Positions 44,304-53,493 of a stretch of 64,000 bases of DNA are shown here, one piece after another. Numbering within the stretch: position 1 is the stretch's first letter; every line of letters starts with the position of its first letter. The translations under genes and the position numbers were made by a program. The notes under the pieces are model-generated. The model saw nothing but the letters and a program-made list of their open reading frames with translations, was not told where the DNA came from and made no database searches. Source of the DNA: Candidatus Aminicenantota bacterium (GTDB lineage Bacteria; Acidobacteriota; Aminicenantia; Aminicenantales; Aminicenantaceae). The stretch is taken from positions 22,106-86,105 of the forward strand of contig WJMT01000041.1 of assembly GCA_014727835.1 (NCBI GenBank), read 5' to 3'.

Positions 44304-46405
44304 TGGACAAAGCAGAAAGAGAGAGAATCGAGACAAAGGCAAAAAAGCTGATCAAAAAGGGGAAAACCGGAGAAGCTGTCATAGAGTACAAGAAATTACT
44401 TACAGGAAGCGAACAGGACATTCCCATCAGAAATATCATCGGGGACCTCCTTGTGAAGTCTGATCAAAAAGAGAAAGCTGTCCAAGAGTTTGAACAGATT
44501 GCAGACCTTTATGAAGACAAAGGAATCTATTCCAAGTCTATCGCCACTCTCAAAAGGATCTCCAGGATAGATCCGGATAACCTCAAAATATCAAAAAGGC
44601 TTGCGGATCTCTATAACAGCCGAGGATTTAAGTCTGAAGCCTTGGTTGAATATTTCAAGTTAGCAAAGGAACTGAAAAAAAACAAAAAAAACAAACAAGC
44701 GATCCAGATGTATGAAGCAGTGCTCAAGCTCAATGCAGATGATATGGATGCAAGAGAAACTTTAGCGGAATTGTATGAGAAAGAAGATAAAGTTGATGAA
44801 GCGATCGAGGAATTGAACGAAGTCGCTGAGCATAAAATCAGCAAAGAGGAATTGAAAGACGCTTATAAAATGCTGGAAAGAGCAAAAAAATTGAAAGCCG
44901 GCTACCCCCGAACGTTGACCAATATTATTGAGATTTATAAAAAGGAGGACAAAAGAAAGGAAGCCTTTAAACTGATCCATGAAATCCTGAAAAAAGATCC
45001 CAAAAATTTGAAGGGGCTATATATATTGGGAAATCTCCATCTGGAAGAAGAAGAAACGGATAAAGCCAAAGAGGTTTTCCTGCGCATTGTGTCTGAAAGC
45101 CCAAAGGATATCAATGCAAGAGTTAAACTGGGTAAGATGTATATCCAAGAAGGTGATCTGGACAAAGCTTTTGAATATTATGGTCCTATTGTCGATTTTC
45201 TGACTAAAAAAAAGAAGGAAGACAAAGCCATCGGTCTTTTGGGCCTTATATTGTCTGAAAGAAAACCTCATCTGAAAACACTGGAAAAATTGGCCAGTCT
45301 CTACAGGTCAAAGGGAAACAAAGACAACCTTGAAATCGTCAATAGGTTGATCTTAAAGGTATGCCGGAGCCAAAATCTGAAAGAAAAAAAGATGTCTGTG
45401 CTTGGAGAGCTGTTAAATCTTTTTCCGGAAAATGAAGAATATTTCAATGAGTACAAGAGGACCAAAAAAGAGCTGGGTTTGCTTGAGGAAGAGGAAGACG
45501 CATCTTTAAGCATGAATGAGATCGAAGAAACTGTGGATAAGACCCTTGCTAAAGTCGATCTGTATAGAGAGCAAGGACTGATAAAAAATGCAAAGAGGAT
45601 CCTTCAAAATTTGAATATCAAATACCCAGACCATGAAAAAATCACAAAAAAGATCAAAGAGGTTGAACAAGTGGCCTCAGAAGCTCAGGCTGGTGACATT
45701 GCTTCACGACTGGGAGAAGTGAAGAAAAAGGAAACGGAATTATTTGGGGAGATGAAGCAGCCTCCCAGTCCAACCGAACCTTCGTCACTGGAGCCGGATT
45801 CAGGGGAAAAATTGACAGCGGCAGATGTTTTTGCAGAAACAGATATCATTCCAATGGCTTCTCCTGACGAGGGGCAAAAAAGATATTATGACCTTTCCAA
45901 CCGGCCAGATGAAGAGATTGAGGCAATTAAGGATATTTACAACTATCAATTGAGAGGTGACACCACCATTGTAGAGAAAGCTCTCTCTGATATTGTATCT
46001 GATTTCCGCAAAGCCCTGAATGAAAAGGTAGGGGATGAAGATTATGACAATCATTATAATCTTGCTGTTGCCTTTATGGAGCAGGGATTGTTTGATGAAG
46101 CCATTGAAGAAGCCAAAGTGGCATCCAAAGACAAAAAGACAGCTCCGGATAGTTTTTTGGTGATCAGCACTTGTCTTTTTCAGAAAGGGGATTTCAAGGA
46201 AGCTTTGAAGTGGCTGAAAAAAGCCCTTGAATTGACCAAAGAAGGAACCGAATCAGCCTTTTCTGTCAAATACGAAATGGGTTTGGCTTATGAGAAGCTG
46301 GGTGATTGGAAAAAAGCGCTGGAGATATATAAAGAAGTGAAGCAATGGGATAAAGACTACAGGGATGTGACAGGAAAAATCAAAAAAATCAAAAAGAAGA
46401 CCTAA
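44300..46405 (+). CDS. Large cytosolic TPR protein
   Basis: This 701-aa protein has no signal peptide. It is built of about ten TPR-like helical repeats in the N-terminal 380 residues, then an acidic, low-complexity stretch (EEEEDASLS), then a second TPR group near the C-terminus (HYNLAVAFMEQGLFDEAIEE). A proline-rich linker (QPPSPTEPSSLEP) separates the halves. It is translationally coupled to rnhB. It is probably an assembly or adaptor protein, but no partner can be named from sequence. Similar long TPR proteins are common in Acidobacteriota-like lineages, in my recollection. Confidence 0.78.
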   Translation: MMDKAERERIETKAKKLIKKGKTGEAVIEYKKLLTGSEQDIPIRNIIGDLLVKSDQKEKAVQEFEQIADLYEDKGIYSKSIATLKRISRIDPDNLKISKRLADLYNSRGFKSEALVEYFKLAKELKKNKKNKQAIQMYEAVLKLNADDMDARETLAELYEKEDKVDEAIEELNEVAEHKISKEELKDAYKMLERAKKLKAGYPRTLTNIIEIYKKEDKRKEAFKLIHEILKKDPKNLKGLYILGNLHLEEEETDKAKEVFLRIVSESPKDINARVKLGKMYIQEGDLDKAFEYYGPIVDFLTKKKKEDKAIGLLGLILSERKPHLKTLEKLASLYRSKGNKDNLEIVNRLILKVCRSQNLKEKKMSVLGELLNLFPENEEYFNEYKRTKKELGLLEEEEDASLSMNEIEETVDKTLAKVDLYREQGLIKNAKRILQNLNIKYPDHEKITKKIKEVEQVASEAQAGDIASRLGEVKKKETELFGEMKQPPSPTEPSSLEPDSGEKLTAADVFAETDIIPMASPDEGQKRYYDLSNRPDEEIEAIKDIYNYQLRGDTTIVEKALSDIVSDFRKALNEKVGDEDYDNHYNLAVAFMEQGLFDEAIEEAKVASKDKKTAPDSFLVISTCLFQKGDFKEALKWLKKALELTKEGTESAFSVKYEMGLAYEKLGDWKKALEIYKEVKQWDKDYRDVTGKIKKIKKKT

Positions 46406-46499
46406 TAGCCTAGACCTTGGCCTTTTGTTTTTTGGCATTCCATCAGAAGTGAGAAAATGCGCGGTGTGAATCGTTATCTTTTTTGGAGAAGAAAAGGTA

Positions 46500-47492
46500 A
46501 TGACCGGAGCCGGAGAGACTCACAGACAGGATGCACAGGCCGTATCTCCTTATTATCAGATCATTGGTAAAAGTTTGGCCGTTCAAAGAGTTTTCAGATT
46601 CATTCATAAAGTGAAAAACATCCATGCTCCGGTTTTTATCAGCGGAGAAAGCGGGACAGGAAAAGAACTGGTAGCAAGAAACATCCATTCAACAGGATCC
46701 AAAAGAAAACAAAATTTTGTTGCCATCAACTGTGGAGCAATTCCTGAGAACCTTTTGGAAAGCGAGCTGTTCGGTTACAAAAAAGGATCATTCACCGGGG
46801 CTTTCCGGGATAAGCTGGGACTTATTGAAGAAGCCCATGGAGGCGTTTTATTTTTGGATGAGATCTGTGACCTCTCTCCTCTGCTGCAATCAAAACTTCT
46901 CCGAGTTCTCCAGGAAAAAGAAATCAGAAGGATTGGTGAGAACAGACCGCATCCCATTGATATCAGAGTGATCAGTGCAACCAATAAGGATATTGATCAG
47001 GAGCTGGAAAAAGGGCAGTTTCGAGAGGATTTGTATTATCGTCTTAAGATTCTTTCTATTGAACTGCCCCCTTTAAAAGAAAGAGGATGTGACATTTTGT
47101 ATCTGGTGGAATATTTTTCAAGTCAATTCAAAAAAGAGATGGGTTTGAAAAACCTCACTTTCTCTCCTGACGCCATGAATTGTCTTTTGAGCTACTCTTG
47201 GCCGGGAAATGTCAGGGAGCTGAAAAATGAAGTGCTGAGATGCATGGTTTTATGTCAGGATTCTGATGTCATCTCCAAAGAAAAGCTTTCACAAAGGATC
47301 TGCATGAGTGCTCAAAGGGCCAGTCCGATTTCATATGATTTTTTTGCAGCGAGGGCTCATTTTGAGAAAAGATACTTGAATCAGGCTTTAGCCCGGTTCA
47401 ATTACAACCAGACTCAAACAGCGGAACAGATCGGCCTGAGTCGGCAGGGTCTTTTTAAATTGATTAAAAAACATCAGATTGAGATGCCGTGA
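46500..47492 (+). CDS. Sigma-54-dependent activator without a sensory domain
   Basis: This 330-aa protein is an AAA+ domain plus a C-terminal Fis-type HTH (FNYNQTQTAEQIGLSRQGLF). Walker A is SGESGTGKELVA and Walker B is GGVLFLDEICDL. The sigma-54 contact loop reads GSFTGA instead of the usual GAFTGA. No receiver, GAF or PAS domain precedes the AAA+ domain; the 20-residue N-terminus is too short for one. It could be controlled by a partner protein or by its own level. Start ATG 46500. Its targets are unknown. Confidence 0.9.
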   Translation: MTGAGETHRQDAQAVSPYYQIIGKSLAVQRVFRFIHKVKNIHAPVFISGESGTGKELVARNIHSTGSKRKQNFVAINCGAIPENLLESELFGYKKGSFTGAFRDKLGLIEEAHGGVLFLDEICDLSPLLQSKLLRVLQEKEIRRIGENRPHPIDIRVISATNKDIDQELEKGQFREDLYYRLKILSIELPPLKERGCDILYLVEYFSSQFKKEMGLKNLTFSPDAMNCLLSYSWPGNVRELKNEVLRCMVLCQDSDVISKEKLSQRICMSAQRASPISYDFFAARAHFEKRYLNQALARFNYNQTQTAEQIGLSRQGLFKLIKKHQIEMP

Positions 47493-47592
47493 ATTATCAG
47501 GACTGTTTGAAAGAGCTCGATCTTGCAGGATTATAGAGAGGCCATGAGCCTTGACTTGAATGATTTTTTAATTTCTGATAAATTTCATCAAC

Positions 47593-47883
47593 ATGGACAA
47601 GAACAGAAATAAGCAAGATTCAAAAATATTCCAAACAGAATGTCCCTGCTGTCATTCGATTTTGTGGATCGATTCCACTAATAAGGAAGTGATGAAATTT
47701 GAAAAAAAGAGAGGCAAAAAGGGAAACCTGGATGAGCTTTTAGAGAAAGAGAGAAAAAGGAAGGCAGGATTTGAGACCAGGTTTGATTCAACAGCGGAAC
47801 TGGCAGAAGAAAAAAAGAAAGATGCTCAAAAAAGATATCAGCAAGCGTTTATCCGGTTGAAAAAACAGGATGATAAAGACTGA
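47593..47883 (+). CDS. Small CPCC zinc-ribbon-like, coiled-coil protein
   Basis: This 96-aa protein is lysine- and glutamate-rich. Its only cysteines form ECPCCHSILW, a half zinc-ribbon or metal-binding knuckle, and the rest is helical with a coiled-coil look (LLEKERKRKAGFETRFDSTA). I do not recognise the family. It follows the sigma-54 activator on the same strand after 100 bp. A role in metal or RNA binding is possible but only inferred. Confidence 0.6.
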   Translation: MDKNRNKQDSKIFQTECPCCHSILWIDSTNKEVMKFEKKRGKKGNLDELLEKERKRKAGFETRFDSTAELAEEKKKDAQKRYQQAFIRLKKQDDKD

Positions 47884-47892
47884 TGCAACCTG

Positions 47893-49326
47893 TCAGCTTC
47901 CGATTTGTGTTTCATCTTCTCTGATTTTTGGAGCCATGGATAATCCTGTGAATCCAAAAATGGCCAGAATAAGAACAGAAATATAATTCATAAAGGCCCA
48001 GGGAAGATAGGCAAAGGTGGAAACTCCGATTGTGCCTGTGATATAGACTCCGGCCATACTCCAAGGGATCAATGGGACGATAATGGCCCCGCTTTCTTCA
48101 GCGATCCGGGAAAGGTTTTTGGCGGCTAAATTTTTTCTTTTATAAATGGGAGCCAGCAGTTCTTCTGGGATGATCATAGACAGGTAAGAACTTCCTGTGA
48201 TCAGGGCGGTGACGATACAGGCTAATATAGTGGTGATCACGAGACTGGATACTTTGCGAGCAAACCTCATGACTTTATCCAGGATCACAGAAAGCATTCC
48301 TGTTGACTGCATGATGCCTCCAAAGCTGAAAGCAGTGAAGGCCACTAACTGTGTTTCCATCATGCTCATCAATCCGCCTCTGGATATCAATTGGTCGACT
48401 TGAGCCACTCCGGTGTTGGCTTTGTAACCTGTGTTGATGGCTGAGGCGAACTCTTGGACAGACACTCCCTGAAACACAACAGAAAGAATTCCTGCAACAA
48501 AAGAGGAGAGCAACATCCCGGGTATGGTTGGTTTTTTAGTGGCCGCAAAATAGAACACCACGATCATAGGGAGCCAAAGAAGAAGGTTGAAATTGAAATT
48601 TTCTTTTAAAGTTTGGGTGATGATTTCCATGCTTTCTGATCTGACTTCGCTGGCTCCGTACCTAAGTCCCACCAAAAAATAGATGAAAAGACCGATCAAC
48701 CAAGCAGGAGTTGCTGACCAAAGCATGTGCTTGATGTGGTCAAAGAGATTGGAGCCTGCAGCAACAGGAGCTAAGTTGGTGACATCAGAAAATGGGGACA
48801 TTTTGTCTCCGAAATACGCACCAGCCACAATCGCTCCCGCAGCCTGTCCCATGGGAATTCCAAGCCCCATAGCGATTCCGATAAAGGCCACTCCAAGAGT
48901 TCCTATGGTCCCCCATGATGTTCCTGTGGCCAGTGAAGTGAGGGAACAAATAAAACAGGCTGTGACCAGAAAAAATTGAGGAGATATCAGCTTTAGCCCA
49001 TAATAGATGACCATGGGAATGGTGCCTGAAGCGATCCATGATCCCACCAGAATTCCCACACACAGCATAATAAGGATGGCTGGCATGGCTTTATGGATTC
49101 CATTGACAATTCCCTTTTCCATTTCGCTCCATTTGAATTTGAGAAAAAAGCCGATACATCCGGTTAGGAATGCAGCTGCGACCAGCAGAACTTGGGGTCT
49201 GATTTGATACACTCCATAGCCAATACCAAGAAGAAGACCCATGGCAATCAAAGGTATCAAAGCCACTGCGAATTTTGGATTATCTACATGATTTGAATGA
49301 TTGTGTTGGTCTGTATTCATGGACAT
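47893..49326 (-). CDS. Na+/H+ antiporter of the NhaC family
   Basis: This 477-aa inner-membrane protein has about 11-12 TM helices. NhaC signatures include TSWGTIGTLGVAFIGIAMGL and FGDKMSPFSDVTNLAPVAAG. It probably exchanges Na+ (or a small organic acid) for H+. It follows iadA after 25 bp on the same strand, which may mean a shared mRNA. A histidine-rich N-terminus (DQHNHSNHVD) is unusual but has no proven function. Confidence 0.92.
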   Translation of the reverse strand: MSMNTDQHNHSNHVDNPKFAVALIPLIAMGLLLGIGYGVYQIRPQVLLVAAAFLTGCIGFFLKFKWSEMEKGIVNGIHKAMPAILIMLCVGILVGSWIASGTIPMVIYYGLKLISPQFFLVTACFICSLTSLATGTSWGTIGTLGVAFIGIAMGLGIPMGQAAGAIVAGAYFGDKMSPFSDVTNLAPVAAGSNLFDHIKHMLWSATPAWLIGLFIYFLVGLRYGASEVRSESMEIITQTLKENFNFNLLLWLPMIVVFYFAATKKPTIPGMLLSSFVAGILSVVFQGVSVQEFASAINTGYKANTGVAQVDQLISRGGLMSMMETQLVAFTAFSFGGIMQSTGMLSVILDKVMRFARKVSSLVITTILACIVTALITGSSYLSMIIPEELLAPIYKRKNLAAKNLSRIAEESGAIIVPLIPWSMAGVYITGTIGVSTFAYLPWAFMNYISVLILAIFGFTGLSMAPKIREDETQIGS

Positions 49327-49351
49327 CTGCCTTTATTTTGAATCAAATGTT

Positions 49352-50533
49352 TCATTGGTTGGATTCTGGTGAAAAAGTGCCATGAACAGCCAGTTTTTGA
49401 TTATGGATCATTTTTTTCCCCATACACCATGAATGTATAAGGTTGAACTGAGAGTCAAAAATATTGATATCTGCATCACAGCCCGGGGAAAGTCTTCCTT
49501 TTTTGTCCAGGTTATAGAGGACCGCTGGATTCAGGGTGAACAGCTTCAGGGCATTGTCCATACCCAGGATTTTGTTTTCAATCAGAAAGACCAGATTATT
49601 CAAGAGGCTTTTCTGGTCTGCAATAGTCAGGCCGGTCAATTCTCCTTGTTCATTGAACACCGGAAGACTTCCATTGCCGTCAGAACTCACTGTGATCTGA
49701 TCGAGATGGGCACGGCAGTCTATGCATCTTTGAACAGTGTCTCGGATGCTGATCAGGCTTCCATTTTTCTGTTCCGGGTCTAGATCAGCTGTCAGGTCCA
49801 TGAATCCCCCCTTTTTGTTGAAACGGATGGCTTCTTCGAGAAGGTCAGGGTTTCTGTTGCAGTGAGTCGGAATGATTTGGCTGGGAGGGATCTCGGTCTC
49901 CTCAATAAGACGGAATAGCATATCCAATTTTCTTTGCCCATCCCCGAGGTGACAGTGAAGGATCCCTGCTTTTCCTCCCAGCATTCCCCCTACTCGGCAT
50001 TCAGCTGCGAGCCGGGCCAGTTCACTGAAGGAGGGCTGTGAAGAGCGGTGGTCGGATACAGCGATTTCTCCGGCCCCGATGACTTTGTCAATAAGGACCA
50101 GATCCCTTTTAATGCTCCCTGTCAAATTGGAGGTGGGGACTTCATAGGAACCTGAAAATATATATGTGGTGACGCCTTCATTTTCAAGTCCTTTGGCTTT
50201 GGCATACAGGGACTCCATATGGCGGGTGACGCTGTCTGTTCCCAGGCATCCAATGACAGTGGAGACTCCGCTGGAGATAATATCCTCGATCTTTATTTCT
50301 GGAGCTCTGGTTTTAGGCCCGCCTTCCCCTCCTCCCCCTAGAATGTGAACATGGCTGTCGATCAAACCAGGAGTGATGATTTGTCTCGAAGCATCGATTT
50401 CTTCCACTTCTGTTCCTTTAATAGTGATTTTTCCTGGATCTTCAATCCGGATGATCGTGCTTCCTGCGATCAAAATATCTTTTATCCCTAGGGGATGGGG
50501 AGAAAAAACCCGCCCTTGTTTTATCACAATCAT
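49352..50533 (-). CDS. iadA: Isoaspartyl dipeptidase (beta-aspartyl peptidase)
   Basis: This 393-aa amidohydrolase-fold zinc enzyme removes isoaspartyl dipeptides from damaged proteins. The metal ligands are SHVHILGGGGEGGP, the HCHLGDGQ and HCNRNP histidines, and the later Asp in SSDGNGSLP. It is typical of IadA from E. coli. It is probably co-transcribed with nhaC. Confidence 0.93.
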   Translation of the reverse strand: MIVIKQGRVFSPHPLGIKDILIAGSTIIRIEDPGKITIKGTEVEEIDASRQIITPGLIDSHVHILGGGGEGGPKTRAPEIKIEDIISSGVSTVIGCLGTDSVTRHMESLYAKAKGLENEGVTTYIFSGSYEVPTSNLTGSIKRDLVLIDKVIGAGEIAVSDHRSSQPSFSELARLAAECRVGGMLGGKAGILHCHLGDGQRKLDMLFRLIEETEIPPSQIIPTHCNRNPDLLEEAIRFNKKGGFMDLTADLDPEQKNGSLISIRDTVQRCIDCRAHLDQITVSSDGNGSLPVFNEQGELTGLTIADQKSLLNNLVFLIENKILGMDNALKLFTLNPAVLYNLDKKGRLSPGCDADINIFDSQFNLIHSWCMGKKMIHNQKLAVHGTFSPESNQ

Positions 50534-50675
50534 TACGTCAACCTCCTTATCGAAAAAATTTCAAATGAAGTCCAGAAGAATTGGATTTTAAAGTAACATG
50601 TCAAAAGCAAATTTTCAAGATAAAGCAACCTTCATCAAATAATTACTTGAAAATTGCCGCCATGCAAGTGAAAAT

Positions 50676-51464
50676 ATGAAAAGAAACAATCAAATAAGTT
50701 CTGGGCCCATGGATTATGAACAAGAGCTGAGAAAATTAAGGCCGATCATTCATGCACTGGAAAATTTGTCCTTATTGGGAAAAAAGATGATTTTGATTGG
50801 GGAGGAAAATTTTGTCCGATCAGGACCCAATATCATCATTGGAAACCATGCCGGAAGCTTTAAAGACGTTGCGGTGTTGTTTAAAATCGTTCCTCGTCCC
50901 ATTATTTTTACAGCCAATAAGGAGATCTTCAACTACGATAGTCTGAATCAACTGATCAGGAATTATCTGAAAGTGAACCTAAAAGGTTTTGGAAGTTTGC
51001 TCAATTTTCTCTTAAAACCACTGAAGAGTCCTTTTGTCTACTTCATATCAAACAACATCTCAAAAATAGGGACCATTCCTGTGGATTTGGACTCAAAAAA
51101 AAGGTCAGCCATTGGAAAATGCGAGCTGAACTTACAAAAAGGCAGAGCCATCGTTCTCCTTCAAGGTTTTGGTATGGTCAAGGAAGACAGGGCCAATCCG
51201 TTTGTCAGCACATTCAAAAGAGGCCCCTCTATCATTACATATAATCTATACCAAAAACACGGAATGGTGGTCCCTGTGACTCCGATTGCTATCTATGGGG
51301 CTCAAAAGCCTTTTTTAACTCCTGGAAAAATCACAGTCAATGTAGGAAAACCGCAGCACATCACAGACTACATTGGCGGAAGCTTTGATCAGACTGTGGA
51401 CAGGTTCAAAAGGGCTTTGGAGGCAAAGGTCAAAACACTGCTGCTGGAGGCCATTCGTTTCTGA
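50676..51464 (+). CDS. Divergent PlsC-type lysophospholipid acyltransferase
   Basis: This 262-aa protein has the acyltransferase fold (NHAGSFKDVAVLFKIVP, then VLLQGFGMVKED, then VPVTPIAIYG). The canonical motif I is N-H-x4-D. Here the spacing is H-A-G-S-F-K-D, which is H-x5-D. The EGTR-type motif III is absent or altered. It could be a distant lipid acyltransferase or an inactive relative. No other lipid gene is adjacent. Confidence 0.6.
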   Translation: MKRNNQISSGPMDYEQELRKLRPIIHALENLSLLGKKMILIGEENFVRSGPNIIIGNHAGSFKDVAVLFKIVPRPIIFTANKEIFNYDSLNQLIRNYLKVNLKGFGSLLNFLLKPLKSPFVYFISNNISKIGTIPVDLDSKKRSAIGKCELNLQKGRAIVLLQGFGMVKEDRANPFVSTFKRGPSIITYNLYQKHGMVVPVTPIAIYGAQKPFLTPGKITVNVGKPQHITDYIGGSFDQTVDRFKRALEAKVKTLLLEAIRF

Positions 51465-51493
51465 CCCTTGTGAAACACTCTCTTTATTTGCTT

Positions 51494-53428
51494 TTAATTG
51501 TTTTCGCTTTGATATCTGGAAAAGATTTCAGAATTGATTTGGGAGAAAAGTTCATAATTTGTTTTGACTCCGACTTTTTCTCTCATCTTTAAATATATGG
51601 ATTGGAACAGTTTGTTTTTCTTCATATCCAATAGTTCGCTGCGAGTTTCCATGATATTTTCTTCAAACTCTTGTTTGGTGACCTTGGTTCTATCCAGCAC
51701 CCGAAGTATCACAGCGCCTTCATTAACCTTCACCGGTTCACTGAGTTCGTTCAGAGGGAGAGAGAAAGACAGTCGGTCTACTTCAGGATTTTCACCGATG
51801 AGACTCAAATACTGCTCTCTTTTATGATTTTGAGCAGTTTTGTATTCAAAGCTGTTTCTTTCTGCAATTTCTTTAAGACTCAAAGACGGGGACTCATTCT
51901 TCAGTCGCATGGCAGTGTCAAAAGCTTCTTGTTCTTTTTGTTTGTCCATAAAATCGGTTCTGACTTCCGGTTCCGCATTTGCAAAAGTGGCAGGTCTGGA
52001 AGGCTCTATCTTGATGAGCTGTGAGATGCCGACTCCTATGTATGTATTCAGCTGAGCAGAAATTTCATTTTCTTCCATGTTAAAGAGCATCTGACTCAAG
52101 GAACCGGAAGGGTTAACCTCCTCTATTCCTTCCCCCAGTTCAAGAGGCCCCGTGTTTTTGATTTTGTATCCTAGTTTTTGAGCTGCCACATCAAGGCTTT
52201 TTTCTTTTCTCGCCATTTTCTCTAATTGCGCCATTTGATTGTCCAGCATTTCTTCAGCTTTGCTGTCCTTTATTATGGCCTCTATTCGTGTCTTTACTTT
52301 TTCAAGAGGCAGCTGAACCTGGGGGATGATTTCATCTACTTTGAGGAATGACATTCCATTTTCCAGTTCTATGGGTTCAGAAACTTGACTTTCTTCCAGT
52401 TCCTGAATGACTTCCTGTTCTTTGGCCGAAAGTTGTTTCCACTCGAAATAGCCCCAGTCTCCCTTGTCTTCTGCGTGTTCATCTTGAGAATATTTCTGAG
52501 CCAGTTCTCCAAAAACGGCTCCATTTTCCAGCTCTTTGTTGATGGCTTCACTTTGGGCCAGCATTTCTTCTTTGTTCTCCTCATCAAATGAAAGGAAAAT
52601 TCGTTGAACGCTTCTTTTTTCAGGCTCTACGAAATGGCTTTGGTTGTTCTCATAATACTGTGATATTTCTAAATCCTTGATCTCTATGTGGTCTTTAAGA
52701 TCCTCTTTATTCAGGAACACGAATTCAGCTGTTCTCTTTTCCGGGATTTTGTATGCGTCCTTATTTTGGTTAAAGAATGATACTAAAGTTTCTTTAGAGG
52801 GTGGCTCATTGATTTCCATTTTTTCCGAGGGAACAAGCATATATTCCAGTTCCACGGATTCATTGCTTTTTTGGAAGTGTTCCCAAACTTCTTTTTCAGT
52901 CACAGAAGCTCCGGCTGTGAGGATCTGGATGGTTTTTTGTATGATGATATCTTTGGACAAGCTTTCTTCAAAGTCACTGACTGTGGTCCGGTTCCATTCC
53001 AGTATCTTTTTGTATTCGTCAAACCCGACAAACTTTCCCTCTTTCTGGAAAACCGGAAAACTGAGAACTTTCTCTCTGATTTCAAAGTCTGCAGCCTTCA
53101 CTCCCAGACGATGGGCAGTGTGAAGAAGGAGTTCTTGTCTGATGACTTCTTCTAACGTCTGCTGCGGAATATTCAGTTGCTGGATGAAATTGGAGTCCAG
53201 ATCATTGAACTGCTGTTTTAGAGATTCGATTTTCATTCTTAGGTTATTGATATATGCCTCAGCGGAGATTTTTTCTTTTCCCACATAGGCGATCACGTTT
53301 TGATCTCTGGATTCTCCTGAGCCGCCTCCTTTTCCCCATACAAAAAAGATGGAAATAACAAAAGCAATGATGACCAGCCAAAGTGCGGGCGCTAAGGATT
53401 TCAGATTTTTTCGCATTGATTTAAGCAT
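51494..53428 (-). CDS. SurA/PpiD-type periplasmic peptidyl-prolyl isomerase
   Basis: This 644-aa protein has an N-terminal TM anchor (LWLVIIAFVISIFFVWGKG), a SurA N-terminal chaperone-like region (about residues 45-200), one parvulin domain (around residues 265-365: SVQRIFLSFDEENKEEML and GDWGYFEWKQL), and a helical C-terminus. It is likely a membrane-anchored foldase for secreted proteins. It is the last gene of the rpsA operon strand. Confidence 0.86.
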   Translation of the reverse strand: MLKSMRKNLKSLAPALWLVIIAFVISIFFVWGKGGGSGESRDQNVIAYVGKEKISAEAYINNLRMKIESLKQQFNDLDSNFIQQLNIPQQTLEEVIRQELLLHTAHRLGVKAADFEIREKVLSFPVFQKEGKFVGFDEYKKILEWNRTTVSDFEESLSKDIIIQKTIQILTAGASVTEKEVWEHFQKSNESVELEYMLVPSEKMEINEPPSKETLVSFFNQNKDAYKIPEKRTAEFVFLNKEDLKDHIEIKDLEISQYYENNQSHFVEPEKRSVQRIFLSFDEENKEEMLAQSEAINKELENGAVFGELAQKYSQDEHAEDKGDWGYFEWKQLSAKEQEVIQELEESQVSEPIELENGMSFLKVDEIIPQVQLPLEKVKTRIEAIIKDSKAEEMLDNQMAQLEKMARKEKSLDVAAQKLGYKIKNTGPLELGEGIEEVNPSGSLSQMLFNMEENEISAQLNTYIGVGISQLIKIEPSRPATFANAEPEVRTDFMDKQKEQEAFDTAMRLKNESPSLSLKEIAERNSFEYKTAQNHKREQYLSLIGENPEVDRLSFSLPLNELSEPVKVNEGAVILRVLDRTKVTKQEFEENIMETRSELLDMKKNKLFQSIYLKMREKVGVKTNYELFSQINSEIFSRYQSENN

Positions 53429-53493
53429 TGTTCACCTCAAAATTATCTTTTTCAGGATGTATATCCTGAGTTCTTGTTTTTTGCTCAGTTCAG

